From Cupriavidus basilensis (GTDB lineage Bacteria; Pseudomonadota; Gammaproteobacteria; Burkholderiales; Burkholderiaceae): a DNA stretch of 64,000 nucleotides. Of this stretch, positions 19,784 to 28,979 are shown piece by piece. The translations under genes were made by a program, and so were the position numbers. Location of the stretch: positions 1,302,001 to 1,366,000 of the forward strand of contig NZ_CP010536.1 of assembly GCF_000832305.1 (NCBI RefSeq), read 5' to 3'. Below the pieces are notes generated by a model. It was not told the DNA's origin and did no database searches. It saw only the letters and a list, made by a program, of their open reading frames with translations. Within the stretch, counting starts at the first letter, position 1, and the number at the start of each line of letters is the position of its first letter.

Positions 19784-21874
19784 ATGTTTCGTTCCCTGTT
19801 CCGCAAATGGCGCGAGTCGCGCAATGCCAGCCTGCAACTCGACGCAATCCTGGCGGCAGCGGACCCGGAGGCGCCGCTGGCGGACCGTAACGGCTGGCTG
19901 ATCGAGCTGGGCTACTGGATCCGGCGCGACGGGCTGCCGGGCGCCGAAGGCGTGGCGGCCGATAAGAGCCGCCGGGAGCACGTGCGGCTGCGCTACCTGC
20001 TCCAGGTGCTTGGCCGCAATCCGGAAGTGGCGGGGCGCTTTGCCCGCATGGTGCGTGCCATCGTGCGCGATAACGATCCGGTCACTTTGCTGTGCGACAC
20101 CGGCGTGGCTTCCCACCCGGGCTTCTGGAGCGAGGTGCTGAACCGGCTGCAGGCGCGGTTCCTGCCCCCTCCGCCCAACCGCAGCGATATGGCGGGCCTG
20201 TTCGCGCTGCTGTTTATCGATGACAACGATGCCGACTGGGTCGAGGCGCTCGATGGCGACCTGCTCGAACGGCTGGCGGCCGTGCTGCGTACCGACGACC
20301 CGCAAGCGCCGGGCGACGCTGCCGAGCTGCCTGAATGGGATCGTTTCGACCGCACGCTGACCACCAGCATCCAGGTGCTGGTCAGCCAGGTGCGTGCTAC
20401 CGGACTGAGCCAGGCGATTCGCTCGCGGCTCAAGGGCAAGGTGCAGGACACGCCGTTTTTCCGGCTGGACAGCGCTGTGCAAGCCTTGTGCGACGAGGAG
20501 GAGGCAGCGCGCGGCGGCGAGGCCTTTGCGCACCGGCTCAACTATTTCCGCGCGCTGCTCGATGGCTGCCATCAGGCGGCTCAGCGCGTGTACGACGACC
20601 TGGAGGAGAACGGCGTCTCGGTGGAGGTGGTGTTCCAGATCGAGCGCATGAAGGTCCGGCTCGCGCGCATCGAACTGTTGCTGGCTACCTGGGTTGAGCC
20701 GCAGCGGCGCGGCCGGCACGCCCACCTGATCGCGGCGCTGATCCGCTCCACCCAGGCGCGACGCAGCATCGGGCACCTGGCGGGCACCTCGTTTTCGCAA
20801 CTGGCGCGCAAGGTGGTTGAGCGTTCGGCCGAGACCGGTGAGCACTACATCACGCGCGATCGCCGCGAGTATCGCGAGCTGATGCGGGCCGCTGCCGGAG
20901 GCGGCTTGATCACCGTGGGCACGGTCTATCTCAAGTTCCTGATCTATGGGCTGCACCTGGACAAGTTCATCGAGGGCCTGCTGGCCTCGCTCAACTATGC
21001 GGGCAGCTTCCTGGTGATCCACTTCGCGCATTTCACCCTGGCCACCAAGCAGCCGGCGATGACCGGCCCGGCGCTGGCGCACCGGCTCGATGCGGTCGGC
21101 AGGCCGGAGGGGCGGGAGATCTTCGTTGAAGATACCATCGCCATGATCCGCTCAAACGCCGCGGCGATCTTCGGCAACCTGGCGGTGGTGTTCCCGGTGG
21201 CGATGGGCATCCAGTGGCTCGCCAACCGCATCCTGGGCGCCAACCTGATCACACCCGCCAAGGCGATCGCCACCATCGAGTCGTTTTCCATTCTTGGCCC
21301 CACGCCGATCTACGCGATCTTCACGGGGGTACTCTTGTGGCTGTCCAGCCTCGTGGCGGGATGGGCCGACAACTGGTTCGCGCTGCACAAGGTGCATGAC
21401 GTGATGGCGTACAACCGCCGCCTGCGCTATGTGCTGGGTGCGCGGGGAGCAACGCGGATGGCAGACTTCTGGAAACGCAATATGTCGGGGATCGCTGCCA
21501 ATGTGTCGCTGGGACTGCTGCTCGGGCTGGGACCGGAGATCCTCAGTTTCTTCGGCCCCCACATGGAAGTGCGGCACGTCACATTGTCGACCGGCTCGGT
21601 GGGCGCCGCGATCGGGGTGCTGGGCATTGCCGTGCTGAAGATGCCGTCGTTCTGGCTGGCGGTGGCGGGCATTGCGCTGATGGGGCTGCTGAACGTCGCG
21701 GTGAGCTTCGCGCTGGCCTTCAATATGGCGTTGCGATCACGCAGCCTGCGCCCGGTGGATCGCCGGGCGCTGAGTTCAGCCGTGCGGCGGCGCATTCTGA
21801 AACACCCCTGGTCGCTGATCGTGCCGCCGCGCGCGCCCGTTGGCGGGGCCTCGGCGGAGCAGGGGCAGGTTTGA
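19784..21874 (+). CDS. gcr: Gcr-family (COG4389, so-called site-specific recombinase) membrane protein
   Basis: This is a 696-residue protein. The N-terminal half (about 1-370) is soluble and helical, rich in Arg and Asp. The C-terminal half has several hydrophobic spans (GGGLITVGTVYLKFLIYG, SFLVIHFAHFTLATKQPA, NLAVVFPVAMGIQWLANRIL, IYAIFTGVLLWLSSLVAGW, and two more near 580-640). It matches the family historically labelled site-specific recombinase Gcr. I see no Tyr- or Ser-recombinase catalytic signature, and the multi-span layout is incompatible with a normal recombinase. A GAGA ribosome-binding site precedes the ATG. Confidence 0.8.
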   Translation: MFRSLFRKWRESRNASLQLDAILAAADPEAPLADRNGWLIELGYWIRRDGLPGAEGVAADKSRREHVRLRYLLQVLGRNPEVAGRFARMVRAIVRDNDPVTLLCDTGVASHPGFWSEVLNRLQARFLPPPPNRSDMAGLFALLFIDDNDADWVEALDGDLLERLAAVLRTDDPQAPGDAAELPEWDRFDRTLTTSIQVLVSQVRATGLSQAIRSRLKGKVQDTPFFRLDSAVQALCDEEEAARGGEAFAHRLNYFRALLDGCHQAAQRVYDDLEENGVSVEVVFQIERMKVRLARIELLLATWVEPQRRGRHAHLIAALIRSTQARRSIGHLAGTSFSQLARKVVERSAETGEHYITRDRREYRELMRAAAGGGLITVGTVYLKFLIYGLHLDKFIEGLLASLNYAGSFLVIHFAHFTLATKQPAMTGPALAHRLDAVGRPEGREIFVEDTIAMIRSNAAAIFGNLAVVFPVAMGIQWLANRILGANLITPAKAIATIESFSILGPTPIYAIFTGVLLWLSSLVAGWADNWFALHKVHDVMAYNRRLRYVLGARGATRMADFWKRNMSGIAANVSLGLLLGLGPEILSFFGPHMEVRHVTLSTGSVGAAIGVLGIAVLKMPSFWLAVAGIALMGLLNVAVSFALAFNMALRSRSLRPVDRRALSSAVRRRILKHPWSLIVPPRAPVGGASAEQGQV

Positions 21875-21889
21875 TGCGATGCGGCAGGG

Positions 21890-21914
21890 GTACTTGACTG
21901 AATTAGTCGACTTC
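21890..21914 (+). promoter_or_regulatory. IscR type 1 operator over the iscR -35
   Basis: The TACTTGACT...AGTCGACTT sequence matches the type 1 IscR motif (partial dyad around a central AT-rich core). It contains the -35 hexamer TTGACT (21894-21899). The -10 TATACT follows at 21918-21923, with an 18-base spacer. Holo-IscR here would repress the isc operon. Confidence 0.75.
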
Positions 21915-21918
21915 TTTT

Positions 21919-21943
21919 ATACTTGACCAAAATGATCAAGTAC
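21919..21943 (+). promoter_or_regulatory. Second IscR-type operator over the iscR -10 and start region
   Basis: ATACTTGACC, an AAAATG core and ATCAAGTAC form a near-perfect dyad (arms TACTTGA / TCAAGTA) that overlaps the -10 element and ends 12 bases before the iscR ATG. Together with the first site it is a tandem arrangement 29 bases apart centre to centre. Confidence 0.7.
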
Positions 21944-21954
21944 TCCCCAGCATC

Positions 21955-22509
21955 ATGAGACTGACGACCAAAGGCCGCTTTGCGGTAACCGCCATGATTG
22001 ACCTGGCCATGCGCCAGGATCAGGGTCCCGTTACGCTAGCGGGCATCAGCCAGCGCCAGAAAATATCCCTCTCTTACCTCGAGCAGCTGTTCGGTAAGCT
22101 GCGCCGCCACGAGATCGTGGAAAGCGTGCGCGGCCCGGGCGGCGGCTACAGTCTTGCCCGCAAGGCGGAAGACGTGACGGTGGCGGACATCATCATCGCA
22201 GTCGATGAGCCGCTCGACGCCACGCAATGCGGCGGAAAGGGTAATTGTAACGGAGATGAGGGAACCGGTCGCTGCATGACCCACGAACTGTGGGCCACGC
22301 TGAACCAGAAAATGGTCGAGTATCTCGATTCCGTCTCCCTGAAGAACCTGGTCGACCAGCAGCGCGCCAAGTGTCCCGCGGTGTTGCACGACATGCGCGA
22401 GGAGTCGGCTGCGCAAACCGTGGCCGCGCCGATCGGCAAGCCGGACAAGCAGGAAAAGCCCGCGCGTGCGCGGGTGGTGAATTCGGTTTTCAGCCTGGCT
22501 CAGTCGTAA
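21955..22509 (+). CDS. iscR: Fe-S cluster regulator IscR
   Basis: This 184-residue Rrf2-family repressor carries a 2Fe-2S cluster and senses cluster status. The winged helix covers about residues 1-70 (MRLTTKGRFAVTAMIDLA, then SLSYLEQLFGKLRR). Cluster ligands are Cys92, Cys98, Cys107 and His110. The third spacing is eight residues instead of the five between E. coli Cys98 and Cys104. The Ala/Lys-rich tail after residue 150 is variable. It is the first gene of the isc operon, with two operators upstream. Confidence 0.96.
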   Translation: MRLTTKGRFAVTAMIDLAMRQDQGPVTLAGISQRQKISLSYLEQLFGKLRRHEIVESVRGPGGGYSLARKAEDVTVADIIIAVDEPLDATQCGGKGNCNGDEGTGRCMTHELWATLNQKMVEYLDSVSLKNLVDQQRAKCPAVLHDMREESAAQTVAAPIGKPDKQEKPARARVVNSVFSLAQS

Positions 22510-22577
22510 GACGGGCAGCCGGCAAGAGAACAGAGAGCAACGTCAAGCATAGCGGTCCCTAAAAGGCAGTCATAACG

Positions 22578-23795
22578 ATGAGCACCCCACATTTCCCCAT
22601 CTACATGGATTACTCAGCCACCACGCCGGTAGACCCGCGCGTGGCGGACAAGATGATTCCGTACTTGCGTGAACAGTTCGGCAATCCGGCTTCGCGCAGC
22701 CACGCCTACGGCTGGGATGCCGAGCGCGCGGTGGAAGAGGCGCGTGAGCAGGTGGCGGCACTGGTGGGCGCCGATCCGCGCGAGATCGTGTGGACATCGG
22801 GCGCAACCGAGTCCAACAACCTCGCCATCAAGGGTGCGGCCAATTTCTATTCGGGCAAGGGCAAGCACCTGATCACGGTGAAGACCGAGCACAAGGCTGT
22901 GCTCGACACCACCCGTGAGCTGGAGCGCCAGGGCTTCGAGGTGACCTACCTCGACGTGCAGGAAAACGGCCTGGTCGACATCGAAGTGCTAAAGGCGGCG
23001 ATCCGCCCTGACACGATCCTGGTGTCGGTGATGCTGGTCAACAACGAGATTGGGGTGATCCAGGACGTGGCGCAGATCGGCGAGATCTGCCGCGCCAAGG
23101 GCATCATCTTCCATTGCGACGCGGCCCAGGCCACCGGCAAGGTGGCGATCGACCTGAACACGCTGAAGTGCGACCTGATGTCGTTCTCGGCACACAAGAC
23201 CTACGGCCCGAAGGGCGTGGGCGCGCTGTACGTACGCCGCAAGCCGCGCGTGCGCCTGGAAGCGCAGATGCACGGCGGCGGTCACGAGCGCGGCATGCGT
23301 TCGGGCACGCTGGCCACGCATCAGATCGTGGGCATGGGCGAAGCTTTCCGCATCGCCCGCGAGGAAATGGCTACGGAAAACGAACGTATCCGCATGCTGC
23401 GCGATCGCCTGTGGCGTGGCCTGTCGGGCATGGAAGAGGTCTACCTCAACGGTGACCTGGAACAACGCGTGCCGCATAACCTCAATGTCAGCTTCAACTT
23501 CGTCGAAGGCGAATCGCTGATCATGGCGATCAAGGACGTGGCGGTGTCGTCGGGCTCGGCCTGCACCTCGGCGTCGCTGGAGCCTTCGTACGTGCTGCGC
23601 GCCCTGGGCCGCAACGACGAACTCGCGCACAGTTCCATCCGCTTCACGGTGGGCCGTTTCACCACCGAGGAAGAAGTCGATTACACCGTGGAACTGCTCA
23701 AGAGCAAGATCGCCAAGCTGCGCGATTTGTCGCCGCTGTGGGAAATGTTCAAGGACGGTGTGGACCTGAATTCCATCCAGTGGGCCGCGCACTAA
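22578..23795 (+). CDS. iscS: Cysteine desulfurase IscS
   Basis: This 405-residue PLP enzyme removes sulfur from cysteine and passes it to IscU and to tRNA thiolation. The PLP Lys207 is in [12 protein letters not shown], and the mobile sulfur-carrying Cys329 is in [13 protein letters not shown], each one residue later than in E. coli. An AAGGCAG ribosome-binding site precedes ATG 22578. It is followed 62 bases later by iscU. Confidence 0.98.
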   Translation: MSTPHFPIYMDYSATTPVDPRVADKMIPYLREQFGNPASRSHAYGWDAERAVEEAREQVAALVGADPREIVWTSGATESNNLAIKGAANFYSGKGKHLITVKTEHKAVLDTTRELERQGFEVTYLDVQENGLVDIEVLKAAIRPDTILVSVMLVNNEIGVIQDVAQIGEICRAKGIIFHCDAAQATGKVAIDLNTLKCDLMSFSAHKTYGPKGVGALYVRRKPRVRLEAQMHGGGHERGMRSGTLATHQIVGMGEAFRIAREEMATENERIRMLRDRLWRGLSGMEEVYLNGDLEQRVPHNLNVSFNFVEGESLIMAIKDVAVSSGSACTSASLEPSYVLRALGRNDELAHSSIRFTVGRFTTEEEVDYTVELLKSKIAKLRDLSPLWEMFKDGVDLNSIQWAAH

Positions 23796-23857
23796 GCACC
23801 AAGCGCCAAGACCCACGCAAGACCCCATAAATACCGATACGCCAAGAGGTAGCCAAA

Positions 23858-24259
23858 ATGTCATACAGCACCAAGGTTCTCGACCACTATGAAAACCCCC
23901 GCAACGTTGGCTCGTTCGACAAGAACGACGACGCGGTGGGCACCGGCATGGTTGGCGCGCCCGCTTGCGGCGACGTCATGAAGCTGCAGATCAAGGTCAA
24001 CGAAGCTGGCGTGATCGAAGACGCCAAGTTCAAGACCTATGGCTGCGGCTCGGCCATCGCGTCCTCCTCGCTCGTGACCGAATGGGTCAAGGGCAAGACC
24101 GTGGATCAGGCACTGGAAATCAAGAACACGCACATCGCCGAAGAACTGGCGTTGCCGCCGGTGAAGATCCACTGCTCCATCCTGGCCGAAGATGCCATCA
24201 AGGCAGCGGTCGAGGACTACAAGAAGAAGCACGAAGGCGCCGAGCAGAAGGCCGCCTGA
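23858..24259 (+). CDS. iscU: Fe-S cluster scaffold IscU
   Basis: This is the 133-residue scaffold on which 2Fe-2S clusters are built. Cys37, Asp39, Cys63 and Cys106 are present at the E. coli positions, and residues 99-103 are the LPPVK motif recognised by HscA. An AGAGGTAG ribosome-binding site lies before the ATG. It receives sulfur from IscS and hands clusters on with HscB/HscA, encoded downstream. Confidence 0.98.
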   Translation: MSYSTKVLDHYENPRNVGSFDKNDDAVGTGMVGAPACGDVMKLQIKVNEAGVIEDAKFKTYGCGSAIASSSLVTEWVKGKTVDQALEIKNTHIAEELALPPVKIHCSILAEDAIKAAVEDYKKKHEGAEQKAA

Positions 24260-24290
24260 GTTCCGCGTTCAATCAAGGGATGAAGCAGCG

Positions 24291-24611
24291 ATGATCACGC
24301 TTACCGAGAAGGCCGCCAAGCATGTGGCGCGCTACCTGGACCGCCGCGGCAAGGGCGTTGGCCTGCGCCTCGGCGTCAAGACCACCGGCTGCTCGGGCCT
24401 GGCCTACAAGCTGGAGTACGTCGACGACCTGTTGCCGGAAGACAGCGTGTTCGAGTCGCACGGCATCAAGGTGATCGTCGATCCCAAGAGCTTGCCGTAT
24501 ATCGACGGCACCGAGCTCGATTTCGCGCGCGAAGGCCTGAACGAGGGGTTCCGCTTCAACAACCCCAACGTCAAGGATGAGTGCGGCTGCGGAGAGTCGT
24601 TCCGGGTTTGA
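24291..24611 (+). CDS. iscA: A-type Fe-S carrier IscA
   Basis: This 106-residue carrier delivers clusters, especially 4Fe-4S, to target enzymes. The three invariant ligands are Cys34 (TTGCSGLAY), Cys98 and Cys100 (ECGCGESF). An AAGGGATG ribosome-binding site precedes ATG 24291, 31 bases after iscU. Confidence 0.97.
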   Translation: MITLTEKAAKHVARYLDRRGKGVGLRLGVKTTGCSGLAYKLEYVDDLLPEDSVFESHGIKVIVDPKSLPYIDGTELDFAREGLNEGFRFNNPNVKDECGCGESFRV

Positions 24612-24639
24612 GCGTGCTGGCATCAGTACGCCGGATACG

Positions 24640-24873
24640 ATGAAACGCAGCATTGCCGGCTTTCACCAGGACGAGGAAAGCCACTGGGTGGCGGAACTCG
24701 ATTGCGGGCATGGCCAGCATATGCGCCATGACCCGCCCTGGCAGATGCGTCCGTGGACGCTGACGCCGCAGGGGCGTGCGGCCAGGATGGGCGTGCTGGT
24801 GAACTGCCTGAAATGCGATCGGGCGGAACCGCCGGCGGATTGGGCGGGCGGCAGCGCAAAGCGCGCTGCCTGA
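24640..24873 (+). CDS. DUF3565 protein inserted in the isc operon
   Basis: This is a 77-residue cytoplasmic protein ([20 protein letters not shown]...). It contains a Cys/His-rich segment [18 protein letters not shown] and a C-terminal CLKC, so four to five potential metal ligands are in place for zinc or an Fe-S cluster. It matches DUF3565, a family with no known function. It lies 28 bases after iscA and before a terminator-like hairpin, so it is probably co-transcribed with iscRSUA. An earlier in-frame start at 24577 would overlap iscA; 24640 is preferred. Confidence 0.78.
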   Translation: MKRSIAGFHQDEESHWVAELDCGHGQHMRHDPPWQMRPWTLTPQGRAARMGVLVNCLKCDRAEPPADWAGGSAKRAA

Positions 24874-24945
24874 CCGGATCAGCCGCCACATTGCTGCGGC
24901 CCGTGCCGCGCGGTCAGCGTGCCGCTTTCACGCTGAAGGAAGTTC

Positions 24946-24972
24946 AAAGGGGCGGCGCAGCCGCTCCTTTTT
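24946..24972 (+). terminator. Intrinsic terminator or attenuator before hscB
   Basis: An 11-base stem AAAGGGGCGGC / GCCGCTCCTTT with one G-T pair and a GCA loop runs into TTTTT. It sits between the DUF3565 gene and hscB, only 13 bases before the likely hscB start. Confidence 0.7.
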
Positions 24973-24985
24973 GTTGGGGAAGGTG

Positions 24986-25504
24986 TTGAAAGACGATTAT
25001 TTCGCGCTGTTCGGCCTGCCGGTCGGATATGCAGTCGACGAAGCGGCGCTGGATGCCGCTTACCTGACCGTGCAATCGCAGGCGCACCCGGACCGCTTTG
25101 CCAACGCCGGCGATGCCGAGCGGCGCGTGGCCATGCAATGGGCCGCGCATGCCAACGAGGCATACCGCACGCTGCGCCAGCCGCTCAAGCGCGCGATCTA
25201 CCTGCTGACGCTGCGTGGCGTGGACATCCAGGCCGAGAGCAATACTGCCATGGCGCCCGCCTTCCTGATGCAGCAGATGGAATGGCGCGAGGCCCTGCAG
25301 GAAGCGGTTGAAGACAATGATGTTGCGCGCCTCGATGCGCTGCTGCGTGCGTTGCGTGGCGAGAAGCGCGAGCGCCACGCGGCGCTGGGTGCGCTGCTCG
25401 ATGCCGGCGATAACGCGGGTGCCGGCAGCGCGGCCAGGCAATTGATGTTCATCGAGAAAATCGAACACGATACCAGCGAGGCGATCGACCGCCTGGAAGG
25501 CTAG
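24986..25504 (+). CDS. hscB: Fe-S co-chaperone HscB
   Basis: This 172-residue J-protein brings IscU to the Hsp70 HscA. The J-domain HPD motif is at residues 34-36 (QAHPDRFAN), and the C-terminal helical bundle that binds IscU follows ([12 protein letters not shown]). No ATG is available. Candidate starts are TTG 24971, TTG 24974, GTG 24983 and TTG 24986; the last gives the E. coli-like length and spacing from the GGGGAAGG ribosome-binding site. Translation is therefore probably weak. Confidence 0.92.
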   Translation: MKDDYFALFGLPVGYAVDEAALDAAYLTVQSQAHPDRFANAGDAERRVAMQWAAHANEAYRTLRQPLKRAIYLLTLRGVDIQAESNTAMAPAFLMQQMEWREALQEAVEDNDVARLDALLRALRGEKRERHAALGALLDAGDNAGAGSAARQLMFIEKIEHDTSEAIDRLEG

Positions 25505-25630
25505 CGTTCCCCGAGGGACTCCAGCGCCGCCAGGCAAGTTCGCCCCAGCCATGCCACAATGGCGCCCCGGCGCAAAGCCGGCCTGTGCGACGGGCCGTTT
25601 TTGCCACCGCACGAATAAAGAAGATTCATC

Positions 25631-27493
25631 ATGGCACTGCTCCAGATCTCCGAACCCGGCATGTCGCGGGCACCCCACCAGAAGCGGCTCGCGGTCGGCA
25701 TCGACCTTGGCACCACCAATTCGCTGGTGGCGGCGGTTCGCAACAGCATTCCCGAAGTCCTGACCGACGAAAGCGGCCGCGCGCTGCTGCCTTCGGTCGT
25801 GCGCTACCTGCCCAAGGGTACGCAGATCGGCTACCGCGCGCAGGAAGAGGCGGTGCACGACGCCAAGAACACCATCGTCTCGGTCAAGCGCTTCATGGGG
25901 CGCGGCCTGCGCGACGTCGCGCATATCGAGCACAGCCCCTACGATTTCGTCGACGCGCCCGGGATGGTGCAGATCAAGACCGTGGCCGGCGTGAAGAGCC
26001 CGGTGGAAGTCTCGGCGGAAATCCTGGCCACGCTGCGCCAGCGTGCCGAGGATTCGCTCGGCGACGAACTCGTCGGCGCGGTGATTACGGTGCCTGCCTA
26101 TTTCGACGACGCCCAGCGCCAGGCTACCAAGGATGCCGCGCAGCTCGCCGGCCTTGAAGTGCTGCGCCTGCTCAACGAGCCGACCGCGGCAGCCATCGCC
26201 TACGGCCTGGACAACGCTTCCGAGGGCATCTACGCGGTGTACGACCTCGGCGGCGGCACCTTCGATATCTCCATCCTCAAGCTCAGCCGGGGCGTGTTCG
26301 AAGTGCTGGCCACCGGCGGCGACTCCGCCCTGGGTGGCGACGATTTCGACCAGCGCCTGATGTGCTGGATCGTCGAGCAGGCTGGCCTGCAACCGCTGTC
26401 CGCCGAGGATATGCGCCTGCTGATGGTGCGCTCGCGCACGGCCAAGGAAGCGTTGTCGGCGGCCGATTCGACTGTGATCGATGCCGTGCTGAACAGTGGC
26501 GAGATCGTGCACCTGACGCTGTCGGCCACGACCTTCGTCGAACTGACCGCGCCGCTGGTGCAAAAGACCCTGTCGCCCGTGCGCAAGGCGCTGCGCGATG
26601 CCGGCGTCGCGGCGGACGAGGTCAAGGGCGTCGTGCTGGTTGGCGGCGCAACCCGCATCCCGTCGATTCGCAAGGCGGTGGGAGACTTCTTCGGCCAGCC
26701 GCCACTGACCAACCTCGACCCGGACAAGGTCGTGGCCCTGGGCGCTGCCATGCAGGCCAACCTGCTGGCCGGCAACGGCGCGCCCGGCGAGGAGTGGCTG
26801 CTGCTGGACGTGATTCCGCTGTCACTGGGCGTGGAAACCATGGGTGGCCTGGTCGAGAAGATCATCCCGCGCAACAGCACCATCCCAGTCGCCCGCGCGC
26901 AGGAATTCACCACGTTCAAGGACGGCCAGACGGCCATCGCCATCCACGTGCTGCAAGGCGAGCGCGAACTGGCGAGCGATTGCCGCTCGCTGGCGCGTTT
27001 CGAGCTGCGCGGCATTCCGCCGATGGTGGCCGGCGCGGCACGCATTCGCGTGACGTACCAGGTTGACGCCGACGGGCTGCTGTCGGTCTTCGCGCGCGAG
27101 ACGCAATCCGGCGTGGAGGCGACCATCACCGTCAAGCCGTCCTACGGCCTGGCCGACGACGAGATCGCCCGCATGCTGCAGGACAGCTTCCGGGAAGCCG
27201 AGCACGACATGAAGAGCCGTGCGCTGGCGGAGGAACGCGTGGACGCCGCGCGCCTCATCGAAGCCACGCGCCGCGCGCTGGAACTCGATGGCGACCTGCT
27301 CTCGGCCGAGGAGCGCGCCGACGTGGAGCGCCTGATCGCGGCCACTAGCGACATTGCCGCAGGCGAAGATCACCACGCCATCAAGACAGCGGTGGAAGCG
27401 CTGTCCCACGGCACCGACGAATTCGCCGCCCGCCGGATGGACCGCTCGATCAAGAGCGCGCTGGCCGGCCGCAAGGTGCAGGACCTGGGCTGA
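25631..27493 (+). CDS. hscA: Fe-S assembly Hsp70 chaperone HscA
   Basis: This 620-residue Hsp70 specialises in releasing clusters from IscU. The ATPase domain has [27 protein letters not shown] and [14 protein letters not shown]. The substrate-binding domain covers about residues 390-510, with a C-terminal lid after that. It lies 126 bases after hscB and 42 before fdx. It is the only Hsp70 in the window; DnaK is not encoded here. Confidence 0.97.
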   Translation: MALLQISEPGMSRAPHQKRLAVGIDLGTTNSLVAAVRNSIPEVLTDESGRALLPSVVRYLPKGTQIGYRAQEEAVHDAKNTIVSVKRFMGRGLRDVAHIEHSPYDFVDAPGMVQIKTVAGVKSPVEVSAEILATLRQRAEDSLGDELVGAVITVPAYFDDAQRQATKDAAQLAGLEVLRLLNEPTAAAIAYGLDNASEGIYAVYDLGGGTFDISILKLSRGVFEVLATGGDSALGGDDFDQRLMCWIVEQAGLQPLSAEDMRLLMVRSRTAKEALSAADSTVIDAVLNSGEIVHLTLSATTFVELTAPLVQKTLSPVRKALRDAGVAADEVKGVVLVGGATRIPSIRKAVGDFFGQPPLTNLDPDKVVALGAAMQANLLAGNGAPGEEWLLLDVIPLSLGVETMGGLVEKIIPRNSTIPVARAQEFTTFKDGQTAIAIHVLQGERELASDCRSLARFELRGIPPMVAGAARIRVTYQVDADGLLSVFARETQSGVEATITVKPSYGLADDEIARMLQDSFREAEHDMKSRALAEERVDAARLIEATRRALELDGDLLSAEERADVERLIAATSDIAAGEDHHAIKTAVEALSHGTDEFAARRMDRSIKSALAGRKVQDLG

Positions 27494-27535
27494 TTCCCGA
27501 GGCCAATCGCACCCTATCCATATCCAGGACATTCC

Positions 27536-27874
27536 ATGCCACAGATCATCGTATTGCCCCACGTCGAACTCTGCCCCGAAGGGGCCGTGTTTGAAGCCAA
27601 AGCCGGTACCAGCATTTGCGACGCGTTGCTCAGCAACGGCATCGAGATCGAGCACGCCTGCGAGAAGTCCTGCGCGTGCACCACCTGCCACGTGGTGGTG
27701 CGCGAGGGCTTCGACTCGCTGGAAGAGGCTGAGGAAAAAGAGGAAGACCTGCTCGACAAGGCCTGGGGCCTGGAGCCCAACTCGCGCCTGTCCTGCCAGG
27801 CCCTGGTGGCCGACAGCGACCTCACCGTGCAGATCCCCAAGTACACGATCAACCATGCCAAGGAAGAGCATTGA
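27536..27874 (+). CDS. fdx: ISC-type 2Fe-2S ferredoxin
   Basis: This 112-residue adrenodoxin-type ferredoxin supplies electrons during cluster assembly. The ligands Cys42, Cys48, Cys51 (HACEKSCACTTCHVVV) and Cys87 (SRLSCQAL) are at the E. coli positions. A strongly acidic helix (SLEEAEEKEEDLLDKA) provides partner binding. It lies between hscA and iscX. Confidence 0.97.
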   Translation: MPQIIVLPHVELCPEGAVFEAKAGTSICDALLSNGIEIEHACEKSCACTTCHVVVREGFDSLEEAEEKEEDLLDKAWGLEPNSRLSCQALVADSDLTVQIPKYTINHAKEEH

Positions 27875-27901
27875 GCGCGGCGCATTCGCCGGCTTGCTCG
27901 C

Positions 27902-27931
27902 CTGACCAGAGCTGACCAGAACTGACCGGAG
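27902..27931 (+). repeat. Three tandem 10-base repeats before iscX
   Basis: The units CTGACCAGAG, CTGACCAGAA and CTGACCGGAG stand in a row. The last overlaps the GGAG ribosome-binding site of iscX. Copy-number slippage here could move or duplicate that site. Confidence 0.6.
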
Positions 27932-27940
27932 AGAATTCCC

Positions 27941-28135
27941 ATGAAGTGGACCGACACCTACGACATCGCCGCCGCCCTGTACGACAAGTACCCGGACGTG
28001 GATCCCACCACCATCCGCTTCACCGACCTGCACCGCTGGGTCATGGAGCTGGACGGCTTTGCCGATGTGGCCGATCGCTCGGGCGAGAAGATCCTGGAAG
28101 CGATTCAATCCGCCTGGATTGAAGAAGCGGAGTAA
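27941..28135 (+). CDS. iscX: IscX (YfhJ) Fe-S assembly protein
   Basis: This 64-residue acidic protein binds IscS and iron and modulates cluster assembly. It begins MKWTDTYDIAAALYDKYPD and has the conserved DPTTIRFTDLHRWVMEL segment. A GGAGAG ribosome-binding site precedes the ATG. It is the last gene of the isc locus, with a terminator 10 bases after its stop. Confidence 0.95.
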   Translation: MKWTDTYDIAAALYDKYPDVDPTTIRFTDLHRWVMELDGFADVADRSGEKILEAIQSAWIEEAE

Positions 28136-28145
28136 GGGCTGGAAC

Positions 28146-28178
28146 GAAAAAAAACCGCGCAAAACGCGGTTTTTTTTC
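28146..28178. terminator. Bidirectional terminator at the end of the isc operon
   Basis: A CCGCG / CGCGG stem with a CAAAA loop is flanked by a run of eight As and a run of eight Ts, extending the pairing to 13 bases. It serves iscX on the plus strand and the glycine-zipper gene on the minus strand. Confidence 0.85.
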
Positions 28179-28196
28179 GCTGTTGCGGATGCCGGC

Positions 28197-28979
28197 TCAG
28201 CCAGCGACCAGCTGGCCATCCTGCATGTGCACACGTTCCCCGATCTGCACGCCCGGGTCGGCTTGATACGTGAAGGTGCGGTGGCTGCCGTTGTCCATCT
28301 GCACGCGGACCTGGTAGCTGGTGTCCTTGCGCACGGTCTTCTCGATCTGGTTGCCGGCAAAGCCGCCGCCCACGGCACCGGCAACGGTGCCCAGGATGCG
28401 GCCATTGCCCTTGCCGATCTGGTTGCCGAGCAGGCCGCCGATGACCGCGCCGCCGACGGCGCCCAGGCCACTGGCGGGCTTGGGCGCTTCGATCGGTGTT
28501 ATGGCTACGACGCGGCCGGCATACGCGCTGCCTTGCGCCGGCTGGCGTTCGGCGTAGGCGCCGTTGTCGTTGCGGCTGGCCGCGGGGCCATAGCCCGCAT
28601 CGCGGCTGGCGCTGCTGCGCTCCTGGGCGCGGCGTGCAGCGGGGGGTGTCGGTGCGGCCGGGGCGACGGGCGCTTGCGCCAGGTTCGCGGTCTCGGGCGG
28701 CCGCGTGGTGCTGCCCGGCGCCGCCAGTTGCGCGGTGTCGGCACCATTGATGGCGCCATTGACGGTGCCATTGGCGGCAACAGGCGCGGTCAGGGACTGC
28801 GGCGCTCCCTGCGTGGCCTTGCTGGTGGGCAGCACGCCGGTCATGGCGGCGACCGCGGTCAGGCTGGCGATCACGACGGCTACCGCGGCGGCGCCTACCA
28901 GCGGATGCAGGCGGCGTTGGGTGGGCAGGGAAGCGGGCAAGGCAGGCTCGTTGGATTGGTGCAAGGTCGGATTCGACAT
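28197..28979 (-). CDS. Glycine-zipper 2TM-domain membrane protein
   Basis: This is a 260-residue protein. An N-terminal membrane span (LVGAAAVAVVIASLTAVAAM, about residues 27-46) is followed by a long Ala/Pro/Thr-rich linker. A glycine-zipper pair (GAVGGAVIGGLLGNQIGKGN, then GTVAGAVGGGFAGNQIEKT, about 170-215) and a beta-rich C-terminal domain (SYQVRVQMDNGSHRTFTYQ) come next. The architecture resembles SlyB-type outer-membrane proteins but with an inner-membrane anchor. A GAGGAAAA ribosome-binding site precedes ATG 28979. Confidence 0.85.
   Translation of the reverse strand: MSNPTLHQSNEPALPASLPTQRRLHPLVGAAAVAVVIASLTAVAAMTGVLPTSKATQGAPQSLTAPVAANGTVNGAINGADTAQLAAPGSTTRPPETANLAQAPVAPAAPTPPAARRAQERSSASRDAGYGPAASRNDNGAYAERQPAQGSAYAGRVVAITPIEAPKPASGLGAVGGAVIGGLLGNQIGKGNGRILGTVAGAVGGGFAGNQIEKTVRKDTSYQVRVQMDNGSHRTFTYQADPGVQIGERVHMQDGQLVAG

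Noticed and set aside
24944..26563. 539-codon open frame antisense to hscB and hscA
   Set aside because: Shadow of conserved Fe-S chaperone genes; no domain, no ribosome-binding site of note.
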